A stretch of DNA of 28,179 nt, taken from contig JAISRM010000150.1 of assembly GCA_031273645.1 (NCBI GenBank), forward strand, positions 1-28,179, in the 5' to 3' direction. The notes beneath the pieces are model-generated. The model was given only the letters and a program-made list of their open reading frames with translations, ran no database searches and was not told where the DNA came from. A program made the position numbers and the translations under genes. Below are positions 14,783-22,766 of this stretch, piece after piece. The DNA comes from Endomicrobium sp. Lineage in GTDB: Bacteria; Elusimicrobiota; Endomicrobiia; Endomicrobiales; Endomicrobiaceae. How positions within the stretch are numbered: the first letter of the stretch is position 1; every line of letters begins with the position of its first letter.

Positions 14783-15880
14783 TTATTTAAGTTTTTTTGA
14801 TTTCCAGTAGGTATAGGCCGGAATGGTATAATCTATTTTAACGGGTTCGCTCGGCTGGCGCGGCTCGTCAAAGAGGTTTGCCTGCCCGAAGGGCTGTTTC
14901 TTTTCCTTTTCCTCTTCGTCGGATTTAAAACCGGTGGCGATTATGGTGATTTTAATTTTATCGTCGAGCCTGTTGTCGGTTCTTTGCCCGTACTTAATGT
15001 GCCCGCGTATATTGTAACTTTTTATGGCTTCCGTTATTTCCTGAAACTGACCGGCTAAAAGATTTGAAGCCGTAATATGAACTAAAACTTTGCTTGCAAG
15101 AGATATGTCGCGGTCGTCGAGCAAAGGGCTTGTTACGGCTCTGCCAACGGCTTCTCTGACATTTCCGCAGGCGGAGCTTTCGCCTATGCCTATCAAAGCC
15201 GTTCCCGAATTTGCGAAGATATTTTTAACGTCGGCAAAATCAACGTTTATTTCGTCGGAAGTAGTGATGACGTCGGTTATAGCCTGAACGCTTTGCCTTA
15301 GCACTCCGTCTATAATTTCGTAGAGAACTTTCATGGGCATAGTCGGGTCTATAACGTTAAAAACTCTTTCGTTTGGAATTACGATGAGAGCGTCCGTATA
15401 GCTTTTGAGCTTTTTTATTCCGTCTTCGGCGATGTCCATCTTTACTTTTTCTTCAAAGTCAAAAGGTTTGGTAACTACGCCTACGGTTAAAATGCTTTCT
15501 GAACGCGCTATCTGGGCTACGACGGGAGCAGCGCCCGTGCCGGTTCCGCCGCCCATTGCGGAAGCGACAAAGACCATGTCTGCGCCCCTTACCGTTTCGC
15601 GAAGGATTTCAATGCTTTCTTCGGCGGCTTTCTGGCCTATAAGAGGGTCCCCTCCTCCGCCTAAGCCTTTTGAAGTTTTCTCGCCTATCTGCACTCTTAC
15701 GGGAGCGGCAGATTCTCTTAACGCCTGAACGTCGGTGTTTACCGCTATAAATTCGACGCCGTCAACATTTGCCGCTATCATGCGGTTAACGGCGTTTGAA
15801 CCGCCGCCGCCGACGCCTATAACTTTAATTACCGCAGGCTGAGAATTATTTTGATTTTCAGAAGGAAGAATTATTTTCAT
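14783..15880 (-). CDS. ftsZ: Cell division protein FtsZ
   Basis: Tubulin-like GTPase that forms the Z-ring at mid-cell. The 365-aa protein shows GVGGGGSNAVNRM (G-loop region), the tubulin signature GGGTGTG at 110-116, the NTD block near residue 49, and the T7 catalytic loop NVDFADVKNIF, which completes the neighbour's GTPase site. After the globular core (to about 315) comes a short charged linker of roughly 25 residues, shorter than in many bacteria. A C-terminal peptide IDYTIPAYTYWKSKK follows, with the IPA(F/Y) core that binds FtsA. It starts 5 bases after the ftsA stop, so it is translationally linked to it. Confidence 0.98.
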   Translation of the reverse strand: MKIILPSENQNNSQPAVIKVIGVGGGGSNAVNRMIAANVDGVEFIAVNTDVQALRESAAPVRVQIGEKTSKGLGGGGDPLIGQKAAEESIEILRETVRGADMVFVASAMGGGTGTGAAPVVAQIARSESILTVGVVTKPFDFEEKVKMDIAEDGIKKLKSYTDALIVIPNERVFNVIDPTMPMKVLYEIIDGVLRQSVQAITDVITTSDEINVDFADVKNIFANSGTALIGIGESSACGNVREAVGRAVTSPLLDDRDISLASKVLVHITASNLLAGQFQEITEAIKSYNIRGHIKYGQRTDNRLDDKIKITIIATGFKSDEEEKEKKQPFGQANLFDEPRQPSEPVKIDYTIPAYTYWKSKKLK

Positions 15881-15885
15881 AATGT

Positions 15886-17127
15886 TTAAAAAGTCTCGTC
15901 AAACCATTTTATTATTTTTGAAACTACGCCCGGCGACGAAGATCTGGGAACATAAGAGCTGTAGGAAACAGAAAGCGTCGATGATACCGCTCCTATTGCG
16001 GCGGTATAAGAAGGATTAGAAACTATTTCGTGGGGACCTACGACTTTTTCGGGGTTTGGAATTCCTATTCTTACCGAACAGCCGAAATATTTTTCAAAAG
16101 CTTCCGGAACGCCTTCAAGCAGGCTTCCGCCTCCGGTGAGAACTATCCCGCCGGAAAGAAACTGAGCGCCGCTCGGACTTCTTTTCATTATGTCTTCAAT
16201 TGCAAACAATATCTGCTCTATTCTTGGCTGTATTATTTCAACAAGCTGGGCTCTGTCGTATTTTTTTGAACTTCTTCCGTCGGCGCCTCTGTATTCAAAT
16301 TCCGCGCTTTTCATATCTTTTGAGGCAAAGACCGCGCCGTACATTTCTTTAATTTCTCTTGAAACGGCAAAAGAAGCCCTGAGTTTGTGCATGATGTCTC
16401 TGGTTATATAGTCGGAGCCTACCTGAAGTTCGCTTGAATATCGCACGATGCCGTCGGCATAATAAACAAGACCGGTCGTAAGTCCTCCGAAATCTACCGC
16501 AAGGCAGCCGAGCTCTTTTTCTTCTTTTGTAACTAAAATATCGCTTGCGGCAAGATAGCCGTAAACTTTCTCGTCGCATTTTATTCCCACAGATTCCATC
16601 GCTTTAGAAATATTTGCCACATTGCTTGCCACCGCCACCAAAGCGTGAACGTCAACTTCTATAAAAGTTCCTTCCATGCCTATTGGATTTTGTATGCCTT
16701 TTTGCTGGTTTAATATAAATTCTCTGGGAACAATCTGCAAAATAACGTGTTCGGAATCAAGTTTTATAATTTTTTTTGCGCTGTCTAAAGCGTTTGCAAC
16801 GGTCTCTTCGGTTATTTCTCTGTTGGCGTGATTGATGTTTGCTACGCCTCTTGAATTTTTAGCTTCAATAAACCCGCCTCTTAAAGATGCCACGACATAA
16901 GCCGTCTGGGCGCCGGCGGCTTTTTCCGTATCTTCAAAAGCTCTTGCTATGGCAAGAGCGGCTTCCTGTATATTTATAACGGCTCCGGCTTTAATGCCGT
17001 CGCTGCAAGGCACGCAGGCCGCGCCGAGAATTTTAACTATGCGGGCTTCTTCGTCTCTTGCTCCGGCAACGCAGCAAACCTGATTGCTCCCTATGTCAAG
17101 ACCGGCAATAAGAACTTGTTTGGCCAT
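15886..17127 (-). CDS. ftsA: Cell division protein FtsA
   Basis: Actin-like ATPase that anchors FtsZ to the membrane. The 413-aa protein has the GLDIGSNQVCCVAG phosphate-1 block, the DFGGLTTGLVYY phosphate-2 block (family consensus D-x-G-G-x-T-T), the GGIVLTGGGSLLEGVPE adenosine block, and the 1C subdomain between about residues 85 and 165. It ends in an amphipathic helix (VSKIIKWFDETF), the membrane-targeting sequence. AAAGGATAA precedes the ATG as ribosome-binding site. It lies 14 bases after ftsQ and 5 before ftsZ in the conserved ftsQ-ftsA-ftsZ order. Confidence 0.97.
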   Translation of the reverse strand: MAKQVLIAGLDIGSNQVCCVAGARDEEARIVKILGAACVPCSDGIKAGAVINIQEAALAIARAFEDTEKAAGAQTAYVVASLRGGFIEAKNSRGVANINHANREITEETVANALDSAKKIIKLDSEHVILQIVPREFILNQQKGIQNPIGMEGTFIEVDVHALVAVASNVANISKAMESVGIKCDEKVYGYLAASDILVTKEEKELGCLAVDFGGLTTGLVYYADGIVRYSSELQVGSDYITRDIMHKLRASFAVSREIKEMYGAVFASKDMKSAEFEYRGADGRSSKKYDRAQLVEIIQPRIEQILFAIEDIMKRSPSGAQFLSGGIVLTGGGSLLEGVPEAFEKYFGCSVRIGIPNPEKVVGPHEIVSNPSYTAAIGAVSSTLSVSYSSYVPRSSSPGVVSKIIKWFDETF

Positions 17128-17141
17128 TGTTTATCCTTTAT

Positions 17142-17957
17142 TTATATTTGCTCCTGAATTTTTGGTTTTACTACCGCCCGTCCGTAATCGTACAAAGTCA
17201 TGTCCACGTATTCTATATCCGAATATCTTGCTTTAGCGTCAACGTAAATTTTTTGAAACTTGTCGAATTTATGGGATATCCACTGCGCCCTGTCTTCGCC
17301 CCAAAAGATTTCTGTTCCGTCGCGCATTTTTAAAACCACGTCTCCTGAAACGCCGAATTTTACCGCAGCTACTCCGTCGAGAAAATCTTTGCAGACCGCC
17401 TTAAACGTCTGTACGAATTTTAAAAGCTCGGCTCTTTCCTGCAGGCTTTGGCACTCTATCTCGGGGATTTTCATAGCGCTCATAAACCCGCGCAGCGGAA
17501 AAGGCTTGTCGTCGAAATCTATCCCGAAAATTTCTTTTCCTTTTAATACAAAAGCTTCCGGCGTTCTTTCGTAAAGCCGAACGTTTACGCGCTGCCAGCG
17601 TCTGTTGACGGAGATGTCTCTTAGCTCGGGCTTTAGTTTTTTTATTTCGTCTTCGGCGGCGCTGAGATCGGCTTTTAAAATATTGTCGCCGACTTTAAAA
17701 GGCAAAAGAGCTTTTATTTCCGCCTTAGAAACGTTTTTTGCGCCCGACACGTCAATTTCTTTTATCGATAAACTGTCTGCCGCATAAGCTATGCCGGCAA
17801 GTTTTTTTGCTCCCGCGTACAATAAAAAACACAATCCCGCAAACAACAAGGTCAATATAAAAAATTTGACGGGTCTTCTTCCCTTTTTGGGAGAACGGGA
17901 ATAAGCCGCCCTTATGTTTACTCTTTTGCGATACCGATATTTTTTCATTGCCGACAT
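17142..17957 (-). CDS. ftsQ: Cell division protein FtsQ (POTRA domain)
   Basis: Single-pass inner-membrane divisome protein. 271 aa: a strongly basic cytoplasmic N-terminus (about residues 5-30, many Arg/Lys), one TM helix (about 31-50, FFILTLLFAGLCFLLYAG), then a periplasmic POTRA domain (about 62-130). The POTRA domain has the IKEIDVSGAKNVSKAEIKALL start and the conserved RRWQRVNVRLYERTPEAFV block, followed by the FtsQ/DivIB beta domain. Position between ddl and ftsA supports the call. ATG 17957 lies 5 bases after the ddl stop; ATG 17948 is an equally possible start. Confidence 0.92.
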   Translation of the reverse strand: MSAMKKYRYRKRVNIRAAYSRSPKKGRRPVKFFILTLLFAGLCFLLYAGAKKLAGIAYAADSLSIKEIDVSGAKNVSKAEIKALLPFKVGDNILKADLSAAEDEIKKLKPELRDISVNRRWQRVNVRLYERTPEAFVLKGKEIFGIDFDDKPFPLRGFMSAMKIPEIECQSLQERAELLKFVQTFKAVCKDFLDGVAAVKFGVSGDVVLKMRDGTEIFWGEDRAQWISHKFDKFQKIYVDAKARYSDIEYVDMTLYDYGRAVVKPKIQEQI

Positions 17958-17962
17958 TTTAT

Positions 17963-18874
17963 TTACTCAAACGCGCTTTCCAAAATTTTTAGCACAAGCG
18001 CGTTAAAATCTAAACCTGCGGCTTTAGCTTCGTCGGGCAGCAGCGATGTCTGCGTCATGCCGGGAAGAGTGTTGTTTTCCAAAACCCAGACTTTGTCGTT
18101 TTTATCAACTATCATATCGGCTCTGCACAGCGCGCGGCAGTTAAAAATTTCATAAACCGTTTGCGCTGCGCTTTGAGCGGCTTTGCTCGCTTTTGGGCTT
18201 ATGCGCGCCGGAATTATGTGCTTTGAACCGCCTTTTGAATATTTTGATTTAAAATCGTAAAATTCGGATTTAGGGACAATTTCAACTACGGGCAAAGGCT
18301 TGCCGTCTAAAACGCCCACCGTGATTTCCGCGCCTTTTATGAATTGTTCAACTATAATTTTACAGTCGTATCTGAAAGCTTTTTTAACGGCTTTTGCAAA
18401 ATCTTTTTCCGATTTGACTATTGAAACTCCTATCGCCGAGCCTTGCCCCGAGGGTTTAACTACGACGGGATATTTTATGCGGGAAGGAAGCGGCGAAAAC
18501 TTTTTTAAGGTAAACCAGTCCGGAGTGGAAAGACCCGCGCATCTAAACAGCGTTTTTGAAACCGCCTTATCCATAGAAATTGCGCTTGCTAAAACCGCGC
18601 ATCCGGTATAGGCGACGCCCATTATCTCAAGCATGCCCTGAACCGTTCCGTCTTCGCCCATATTGCCGTGCAGGCATATAAAAGCCGCGTCTATTTTCTC
18701 TTGTTTTATACGTTTGGCGAGATCTCTTCCGACATCTATGAGGCAAGCCTTTAATTTAAGAGAGCGCAGCGCTTGAAAAACCGCCGCGCCGGATTTTAAA
18801 GAAATTTCTCTTTCGCTTGAAAAACCGCCGCACAATACGCCTATTTTTTTATTTTTAAATTTTTCTATCATCAT
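17963..18874 (-). CDS. ddl: D-alanine--D-alanine ligase
   Basis: Joins two D-Ala with ATP to make the dipeptide for MurF. The 303-aa ATP-grasp protein has the GGFSSEREISLKSG N-terminal block, LHGNMGEDGTVQGML, the ATP-binding VVKPSGQGSAIGVS block, a catalytic EITVGVL block and the metal-binding LEVNNTLPGMT-type end (here LENNTLPGMTQTSLLP). Length is that of the short DdlB type, common in dcw clusters. In the final block the residue before NNT is Glu, with Leu before it, giving VLENNTLPG where VEVNTLPG-like sequences are more usual. It starts 2 bases after the murB stop. Confidence 0.96.
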   Translation of the reverse strand: MMIEKFKNKKIGVLCGGFSSEREISLKSGAAVFQALRSLKLKACLIDVGRDLAKRIKQEKIDAAFICLHGNMGEDGTVQGMLEIMGVAYTGCAVLASAISMDKAVSKTLFRCAGLSTPDWFTLKKFSPLPSRIKYPVVVKPSGQGSAIGVSIVKSEKDFAKAVKKAFRYDCKIIVEQFIKGAEITVGVLDGKPLPVVEIVPKSEFYDFKSKYSKGGSKHIIPARISPKASKAAQSAAQTVYEIFNCRALCRADMIVDKNDKVWVLENNTLPGMTQTSLLPDEAKAAGLDFNALVLKILESAFE

Positions 18875-18876
18875 TT

Positions 18877-19785
18877 TTAAACGATTTTTATTTCGGTTTC
18901 AAGACGTATGCCGAATTTGTCTTCCACAGTTTTACGGATAAAGGCTATCAGCTCTTTTACGTCGGCAGATTTAGCGCCGCCGGTATTTATTATAAAATTG
19001 GCGTGCTTTTCCGATATTTTTGCCGCGCCGCGGCAAACGCCTTTTAAGCCCGCTTCATCTATAAGTTTTCCGGCGCTTATGCCCGGGGGATTTTTAAAAA
19101 TGCAGCCGGCATTAGGAACTGACAAAGGCTGCGCTTCAGAACGCTTTTGAATGCTTTCAAGAACCTCTTTTAAAATATCATTTCTTTCTTCTTTTTTCAA
19201 GGAAAAATTGACTTTTGTTATTATACAGCCTTCAAGGCCGCTTTTTCTGTAGCCAAAATCTATTTTTTCTTTATTTATCAGCTTCTTTTTTACGCCGCGA
19301 TAAACTTCGACGCTTTTAACCGCCCTGCTTATCCATAAATCTTTTCCTCCGGCGTTTCCAAAAACCGCCGCGCCTGCCGTTCCCGGTATGCCTGAAACGC
19401 ATTCAAGGCCGGAAAGATTATTATCAAGCGCTACTTTAAGCGCTACCGCAAGAGAAACGGATCCGCCGCAGGATATTTCGCAGTCTTTTATTTCAAGCCT
19501 TTCAAAATCTCCGGTAAGCCTTATAACTACGCCCCTGTATCCTTCGTCGCTAAAAAGAACGTTTGTGGCGCAGCCCGCTAAAAAATAACGCGTATTGTTT
19601 TTTTGCGCGTATTTAAGAAATTCTCTGAGAGCTTTTTCATTGGGTATTTCCATAAAATAGTCGGCCGCTCCGCCTATTTTAAAAGAGGAGCGCCGTGAAA
19701 GAAGTTCGTCTTTGTAAATCTTGCAGTCTAATGCGCAAAGAGTGTTTATTAAATCAGTTTTAATATTTCTTCTCCCTGTTTCCAA
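18877..19785 (-). CDS. murB: UDP-N-acetylenolpyruvoylglucosamine reductase
   Basis: FAD/NADPH enzyme that makes UDP-MurNAc. Seen: RRSSFKIGGAADYFMEI (FAD-binding start), GCATNVLFSDEGYRGVVI, SGLECVSGIPGTAGAAVFGNAGG, FGYRKS and the catalytic NAGCIFKNPPG block, in which Cys replaces the Ser found in E. coli MurB (a known variant). The KLIDEAGLKG and HANFIINTG blocks follow. The start is a problem: no ATG or GTG exists before the conserved core. TTG 19785 is given here. An ATT at 19764 has a better-placed GGGAG ribosome-binding site, and TTG 19827 is a third option. All three lie inside the 3' end of murC, so the genes overlap by 16 to 79 bases. Confidence 0.92.
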   Translation of the reverse strand: METGRRNIKTDLINTLCALDCKIYKDELLSRRSSFKIGGAADYFMEIPNEKALREFLKYAQKNNTRYFLAGCATNVLFSDEGYRGVVIRLTGDFERLEIKDCEISCGGSVSLAVALKVALDNNLSGLECVSGIPGTAGAAVFGNAGGKDLWISRAVKSVEVYRGVKKKLINKEKIDFGYRKSGLEGCIITKVNFSLKKEERNDILKEVLESIQKRSEAQPLSVPNAGCIFKNPPGISAGKLIDEAGLKGVCRGAAKISEKHANFIINTGGAKSADVKELIAFIRKTVEDKFGIRLETEIKIV

Positions 19786-21098
19786 ATGTCTCCGGCGCCT
19801 AAAGTGAGAATTATTTCTCCGCCGCAAAGAGAACTTGCAAGCGCGCGAGCGCCTTCAAATTTTGAGGCGTCGCATTTGTTTGATTTAAGGCTTTTTAATA
19901 TAAGTTCCGACGACACGCCTTTTATACGGCGTTCGCCGGCCGAATAAATATCGGTTACTTTAACCGCGTCTGCGCCGGAAAAACTTGAGCCGAACTCTTT
20001 AAAAAGCTGTTTAGTTCTGCTGTATCTGTGGGGCTGAAATAATACGATAAGTCTGCGTTTTGGCCAAAAATCTTTTACGGCTTTAAGCGTGGCCGCAACT
20101 TCCGTAGGGTGATGTCCGTAATCGTCTATTACCGTAACGCCGTTTTTTTCGCCTTTTATTTCAAGCCGCCGCCCGACGCCGTCAAATTTATTTATAGCCC
20201 TTGAGATTAAATTAAAAGGTATTCCAAGCCGCAAACCGACGCCGACGGCGGCAAGAGAATTTGTTATATTGTGCCTGCCGGGTATTTTTATGCGGACGTT
20301 TCCCTGCTTTTTGCCGAAATAATAAACGTCGTAACTTGTGTATGAGGAATTTATTTTTATATTTTCGGCTTTAATGTCGGGGTTTGCGTTAAGGCCGTAA
20401 GTGATATATTTTCTCGTAATGCGGGGGATTATTTGGCAAACCGTTTTATCGTCGCTGCAAAGTATTGCCGCCCCGTAAAAAGGAATGCTGTTGATGTGCT
20501 TTACAAAAGCTTCTTTAAGGTTTTGCATATTTCCGTAATAATCGAGATGGTCGTCGTCTATATTGGTAACTACGGTTATTGCCGGAGATAATTTTAAAAA
20601 CGAGCCGTCGCTTTCGTCGGCTTCGGCGACAAGATATTCGCCTCGTCCCAAACGGGCGCCGGTATTGAGATTTTTAAGCCTGCCGCCGATAACTATCGTG
20701 GGGTCAAGCCCTCCTTCGCCAAGCGCAAGCGACGTTAAAGACGTTGTTGTCGTTTTACCGTGCGTGCCGGCTATGGAAATTGTATATTTCAAACGGGCAA
20801 GCTCGGCAAGCATTTCTATTCTTGGGATCACGGGGATTTTGTTTTTCAGCGCGGCCGAAACTTCGGGGTTGTCTTTGCTTACGGCCGTCGATGTAACGAC
20901 GACTTCGGCGTTTCTGATATTTTTAGCTTCGTGGCCTATGCAGACTTTAGCTCCGATTTTTTTCAAATAATCGGTAACGTCGGTTTTTTTTATGTCGGAG
21001 CCGGAAACATTATGCCCCATATTAATTAAAACTTCGGCTATTCCCGACATTCCCGAACCGCCGATTCCTACAAAATGAATATTATTTTTTTTAAACAC
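19749..21098 (-). CDS. murC: UDP-N-acetylmuramate--L-alanine ligase
   Basis: First of the Mur ligases, adds L-Ala to UDP-MurNAc with ATP. The 449-aa protein has the N-terminal Rossmann GIGGSGMSGIAEVL block, the ATP P-loop GTHGKTTTTS at about 111-120, the EADESDGSFL block, DDYGHHPTEV, and the C-terminal FQPHRYSRT block. It starts with GTG at 21098, with a GGAG about 7 bases upstream. It lies 42 bases after queF and overlaps murB, so the run queF-murC-murB-ddl-ftsQ-ftsA-ftsZ-pgeF is most likely one transcript. Confidence 0.97.
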   Translation of the reverse strand: MFKKNNIHFVGIGGSGMSGIAEVLINMGHNVSGSDIKKTDVTDYLKKIGAKVCIGHEAKNIRNAEVVVTSTAVSKDNPEVSAALKNKIPVIPRIEMLAELARLKYTISIAGTHGKTTTTSLTSLALGEGGLDPTIVIGGRLKNLNTGARLGRGEYLVAEADESDGSFLKLSPAITVVTNIDDDHLDYYGNMQNLKEAFVKHINSIPFYGAAILCSDDKTVCQIIPRITRKYITYGLNANPDIKAENIKINSSYTSYDVYYFGKKQGNVRIKIPGRHNITNSLAAVGVGLRLGIPFNLISRAINKFDGVGRRLEIKGEKNGVTVIDDYGHHPTEVAATLKAVKDFWPKRRLIVLFQPHRYSRTKQLFKEFGSSFSGADAVKVTDIYSAGERRIKGVSSELILKSLKSNKCDASKFEGARALASSLCGGEIILTLGAGDIWKQGEEILKLI

Positions 21099-21140
21099 GA
21101 TGAACTCCGGTTAATTGTTAGTAATTTTTAGGCGCGGATT

Positions 21141-21539
21141 TCATCCGCCGGATGTTATCCGCTTTTTATTTTTTGCATACTGCGCAAAAACCGTCGTAAT
21201 AATTCCGCCTCTTATGCCGAACTCCATTTCTATCGTCATTGTCTTGGGATTTGCGGCTTTAACCAAATCGTTTAAAATGCTGTTGACCGCGCTTTCGTGA
21301 ACTATGCCGACATTTCTGTAACTTTGGAAATACATTTTTAAAGATTTAAGTTCAATGACGGTTTTGTCCGGAGTATAATTTATCGCGATATAGGCAAAAT
21401 CCGGAAGCCCCGTCCACGGACAAAGGCACGTGAACTCTTCGGTTTCAATGCAGACGTTTATTTCTTTTCCTTTGTATTCGTAAGGCATGGGCTGCAAAAG
21501 CTGCGGGCTGACTTTATCAAAAACCGGATAGTTTTTCAT
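21141..21539 (-). CDS. queF: NADPH-dependent 7-cyano-7-deazaguanine reductase (preQ0 reductase)
   Basis: Reduces the nitrile of preQ0 to the amine preQ1 in queuosine synthesis, in the cytoplasm. The 132-aa protein is the short, single-domain (B. subtilis-like) type. It has FTCLCPWTGLPDFA with the nucleophilic Cys (C40) and the conserved Asp (D47), the QueF signature ELKSLKMYFQSYRN, and the HESAVN block. TTGGAGAAAGAAA is a good ribosome-binding site before the ATG. It has its own promoter and heads the murC-ftsZ run on the same strand, an unusual neighbour. No other queuosine gene is in the window. Confidence 0.94.
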   Translation of the reverse strand: MKNYPVFDKVSPQLLQPMPYEYKGKEINVCIETEEFTCLCPWTGLPDFAYIAINYTPDKTVIELKSLKMYFQSYRNVGIVHESAVNSILNDLVKAANPKTMTIEMEFGIRGGIITTVFAQYAKNKKRITSGG

Positions 21540-21565
21540 TTTCTTTCTCCAAAAAAGTTTTCATT

Positions 21566-21605
21566 ATTATATCATTTATGCCGGATTTAACAAAAAGACC
21601 GGCAT
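21566..21605 (-). promoter_or_regulatory. Promoter and inverted repeat upstream of queF
   Basis: On the minus strand TATAAT (21571-21566) lies 16 bases after TTGTTA (21593-21588). A perfect 7-bp inverted repeat ATGCCGG/CCGGCAT (21578-21584 and 21599-21605) brackets the -35 element, as an operator would. Confidence 0.5.
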
Positions 21606-21850
21606 ACTTTTAAACAATTCCCGTTTTGTTTGTTTTGTAATCCCCGCGAAAGCGGGACAGGCTTCGCCTGTTTTATGGAACACAGACAGTGTCTGCAGAC
21701 TTCGCCTGTTTTATTTGTGCCTGTCATTGCCATGAAAATGGGACAGACTTCGTCTGTTTTATGGGATTGGCGCCAGTGTCTGTTTTGTTTGTGTCTGTCA
21801 TTGCCATGAAAATGAGACAGACTTCGTCTGTTTTATGGGATTGGCAGGCG

Positions 21851-22011
21851 TGTCTGTTTTGTTTGTGTTTGTCATTCCCATGAAAATGGGAATAGCCGCC
21901 GCTGTCATCCTCGCGAAAGCGGGGATCCATGTTTAATATTAATATGGTCTCTAACATTATTTCTTTTAAAAACGCAATGTAAGAAAAATTTTTTAGTAAA
22001 CGTGGATTCCC
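21851..22011 (+). repeat. 160-bp direct repeat, copy A
   Basis: Starts TGTCTGTTTTG, passes through two hairpins (ATTCCCAT-GAAA-ATGGGAAT, then ATCCTCGC-GAAA-GCGGGGAT) and the AT-rich core with TTTAATATTAATAT, and ends at GTGGATTCCC. It differs from copy B by three substitutions and one indel. Confidence 0.9.
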
Positions 22012-22148
22012 ACCCGATAAAGACACTCGAGTGCAGGCTGCTAATGAAGAACAAATATTAAAAACGCGGGAATGACAAACTAAAAGACAACAGACTTCGT
22101 CTGTTTTATGGAACACAGACAGTGTCTGTTTTGTCAATTGTTTTTCAA

Positions 22149-22308
22149 TGTCTGTTTTGTTTGTGTTTGTCATTCCCGTGAAAACGGGAATAGCCGCCGC
22201 TGTCATCCTCGCGAAAGCGGGGATCCATGTTTAATATTAATATAGTCTCTAACATTATTTCTTTTAAAAACGCAATGTAGAAAAATTTTTTAGTAAACGT
22301 GGATTCCC
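22149..22308 (+). repeat. 160-bp direct repeat, copy B
   Basis: Nearly identical to copy A. Two of the three substitutions (G22178 and C22185, against A21880 and T21887) form a base pair in the first hairpin and keep it paired. Confidence 0.9.
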
Positions 22309-22325
22309 GCTTTCGCGGGAATGAC

Positions 22326-22499
22326 AACACGGAGGGAATGGATTCCCACCCGATAAAGACACTCGAGTGCAGGCTGCTAATGAAGAACAAATATTAAAAA
22401 CGCGGGAATGACAACACGGAGGGAATGGATTCCCACCCGATAAAGACACTCGGGCGCAGGCTGCTAAGGAAGAACAAATATTAAAAACGCGAGAATGAC
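22326..22499 (+). repeat. 87-bp tandem repeat, two units
   Basis: Unit 1 is 22326-22412 and unit 2 is 22413-22499. Each runs from AACACGGAGG through GGATTCCC, an inner palindrome CACTCGAGTG (degenerate in unit 2), to GAATGAC. A further partial unit ends copy A at about 22011-22078. Confidence 0.9.
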
Positions 22500-22670
22500 A
22501 AACTTAAAGACTACAGGCTTTGCCTGTTTTATGGAATACAGACAATGTCTGCAGACTTCGTCTGTTTTATTTATGTCTGTCATTGCCATGAAAATGGGAA
22601 TAGTCGCTGCTGTCATCCTCATAAACACAGACGAAGTCTGTCATTGCCATTTAAATGATTTTTAAATGAT

Positions 22671-22740
22671 TTGCATAAAATTATTTTCTTATATAGAATA
22701 CGTTATCGTATTTCCGCCGCTTCATTACGGCGGTTTTTTT
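22671..22740 (+). promoter_or_regulatory. sulP promoter and leader with terminator-like hairpin
   Basis: TTGCAT (22671-22676) and TAGAAT (22694-22699) are 17 bases apart. A palindrome AATACG-TTAT-CGTATT (22697-22712) overlaps the -10 and start region. A perfect CCGCCG/CGGCGG stem (22714-22719 and 22728-22733) with seven Ts follows. Transcription from this promoter would meet the terminator within about 30 bases, before the sulP ATG at 22767. Confidence 0.5.
22714..22740 (+). terminator. Rho-independent terminator-like hairpin before sulP
   Basis: Six GC pairs, 8-base loop, seven Ts. No plus-strand gene lies upstream for over 8 kb, so it is either an attenuator of sulP or a barrier to stray transcription from the repeat region. 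Confidence 0.75.
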
Positions 22741-22766
22741 AATTCGCCGGGAAACTATAAATCAAA

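Larger units (their letters stand above)
21640..22660. repeat. Intergenic repeat cluster 2
   Basis: About 1 kb with no credible gene, between the divergent queF and sulP. It contains CAGNC-n3-GNCTG palindromes at 21658-21670, 21683-21695, 21744-21756, 21818-21830, 22091-22103, 22116-22128, 22514-22526, 22539-22551, 22552-22564 and 22628-22640, plus one imperfect copy at 21696-21708. It also has several ATTCCC-N8-GGGAAT hairpins (for example 21874-21893, 22172-22191 and 22303-22322), a 160-bp direct repeat and an 87-bp tandem repeat. Many palindromes are followed by TTTTATGG(G/A)A or TTTTGTTTGTG. Open frames here are repeat read as protein. Confidence 0.9.

Noticed and set aside
15405..15728. 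107-codon plus-strand frame opposite ftsZ
   Set aside because: Shadow of the strongly conserved ftsZ gene; low-complexity product without family features.
21689..22449. Several frames with recurring HFHGNDKHKQNR-like and MLETILILNMDPRFRE-like products
   Set aside because: They are translations of the intergenic repeats, occur in several copies on overlapping frames, and contain no domain.
21640..22660. CRISPR array
   Set aside because: Repeats differ in length and spacing, lack unique equal-length spacers, and no cas gene is nearby.
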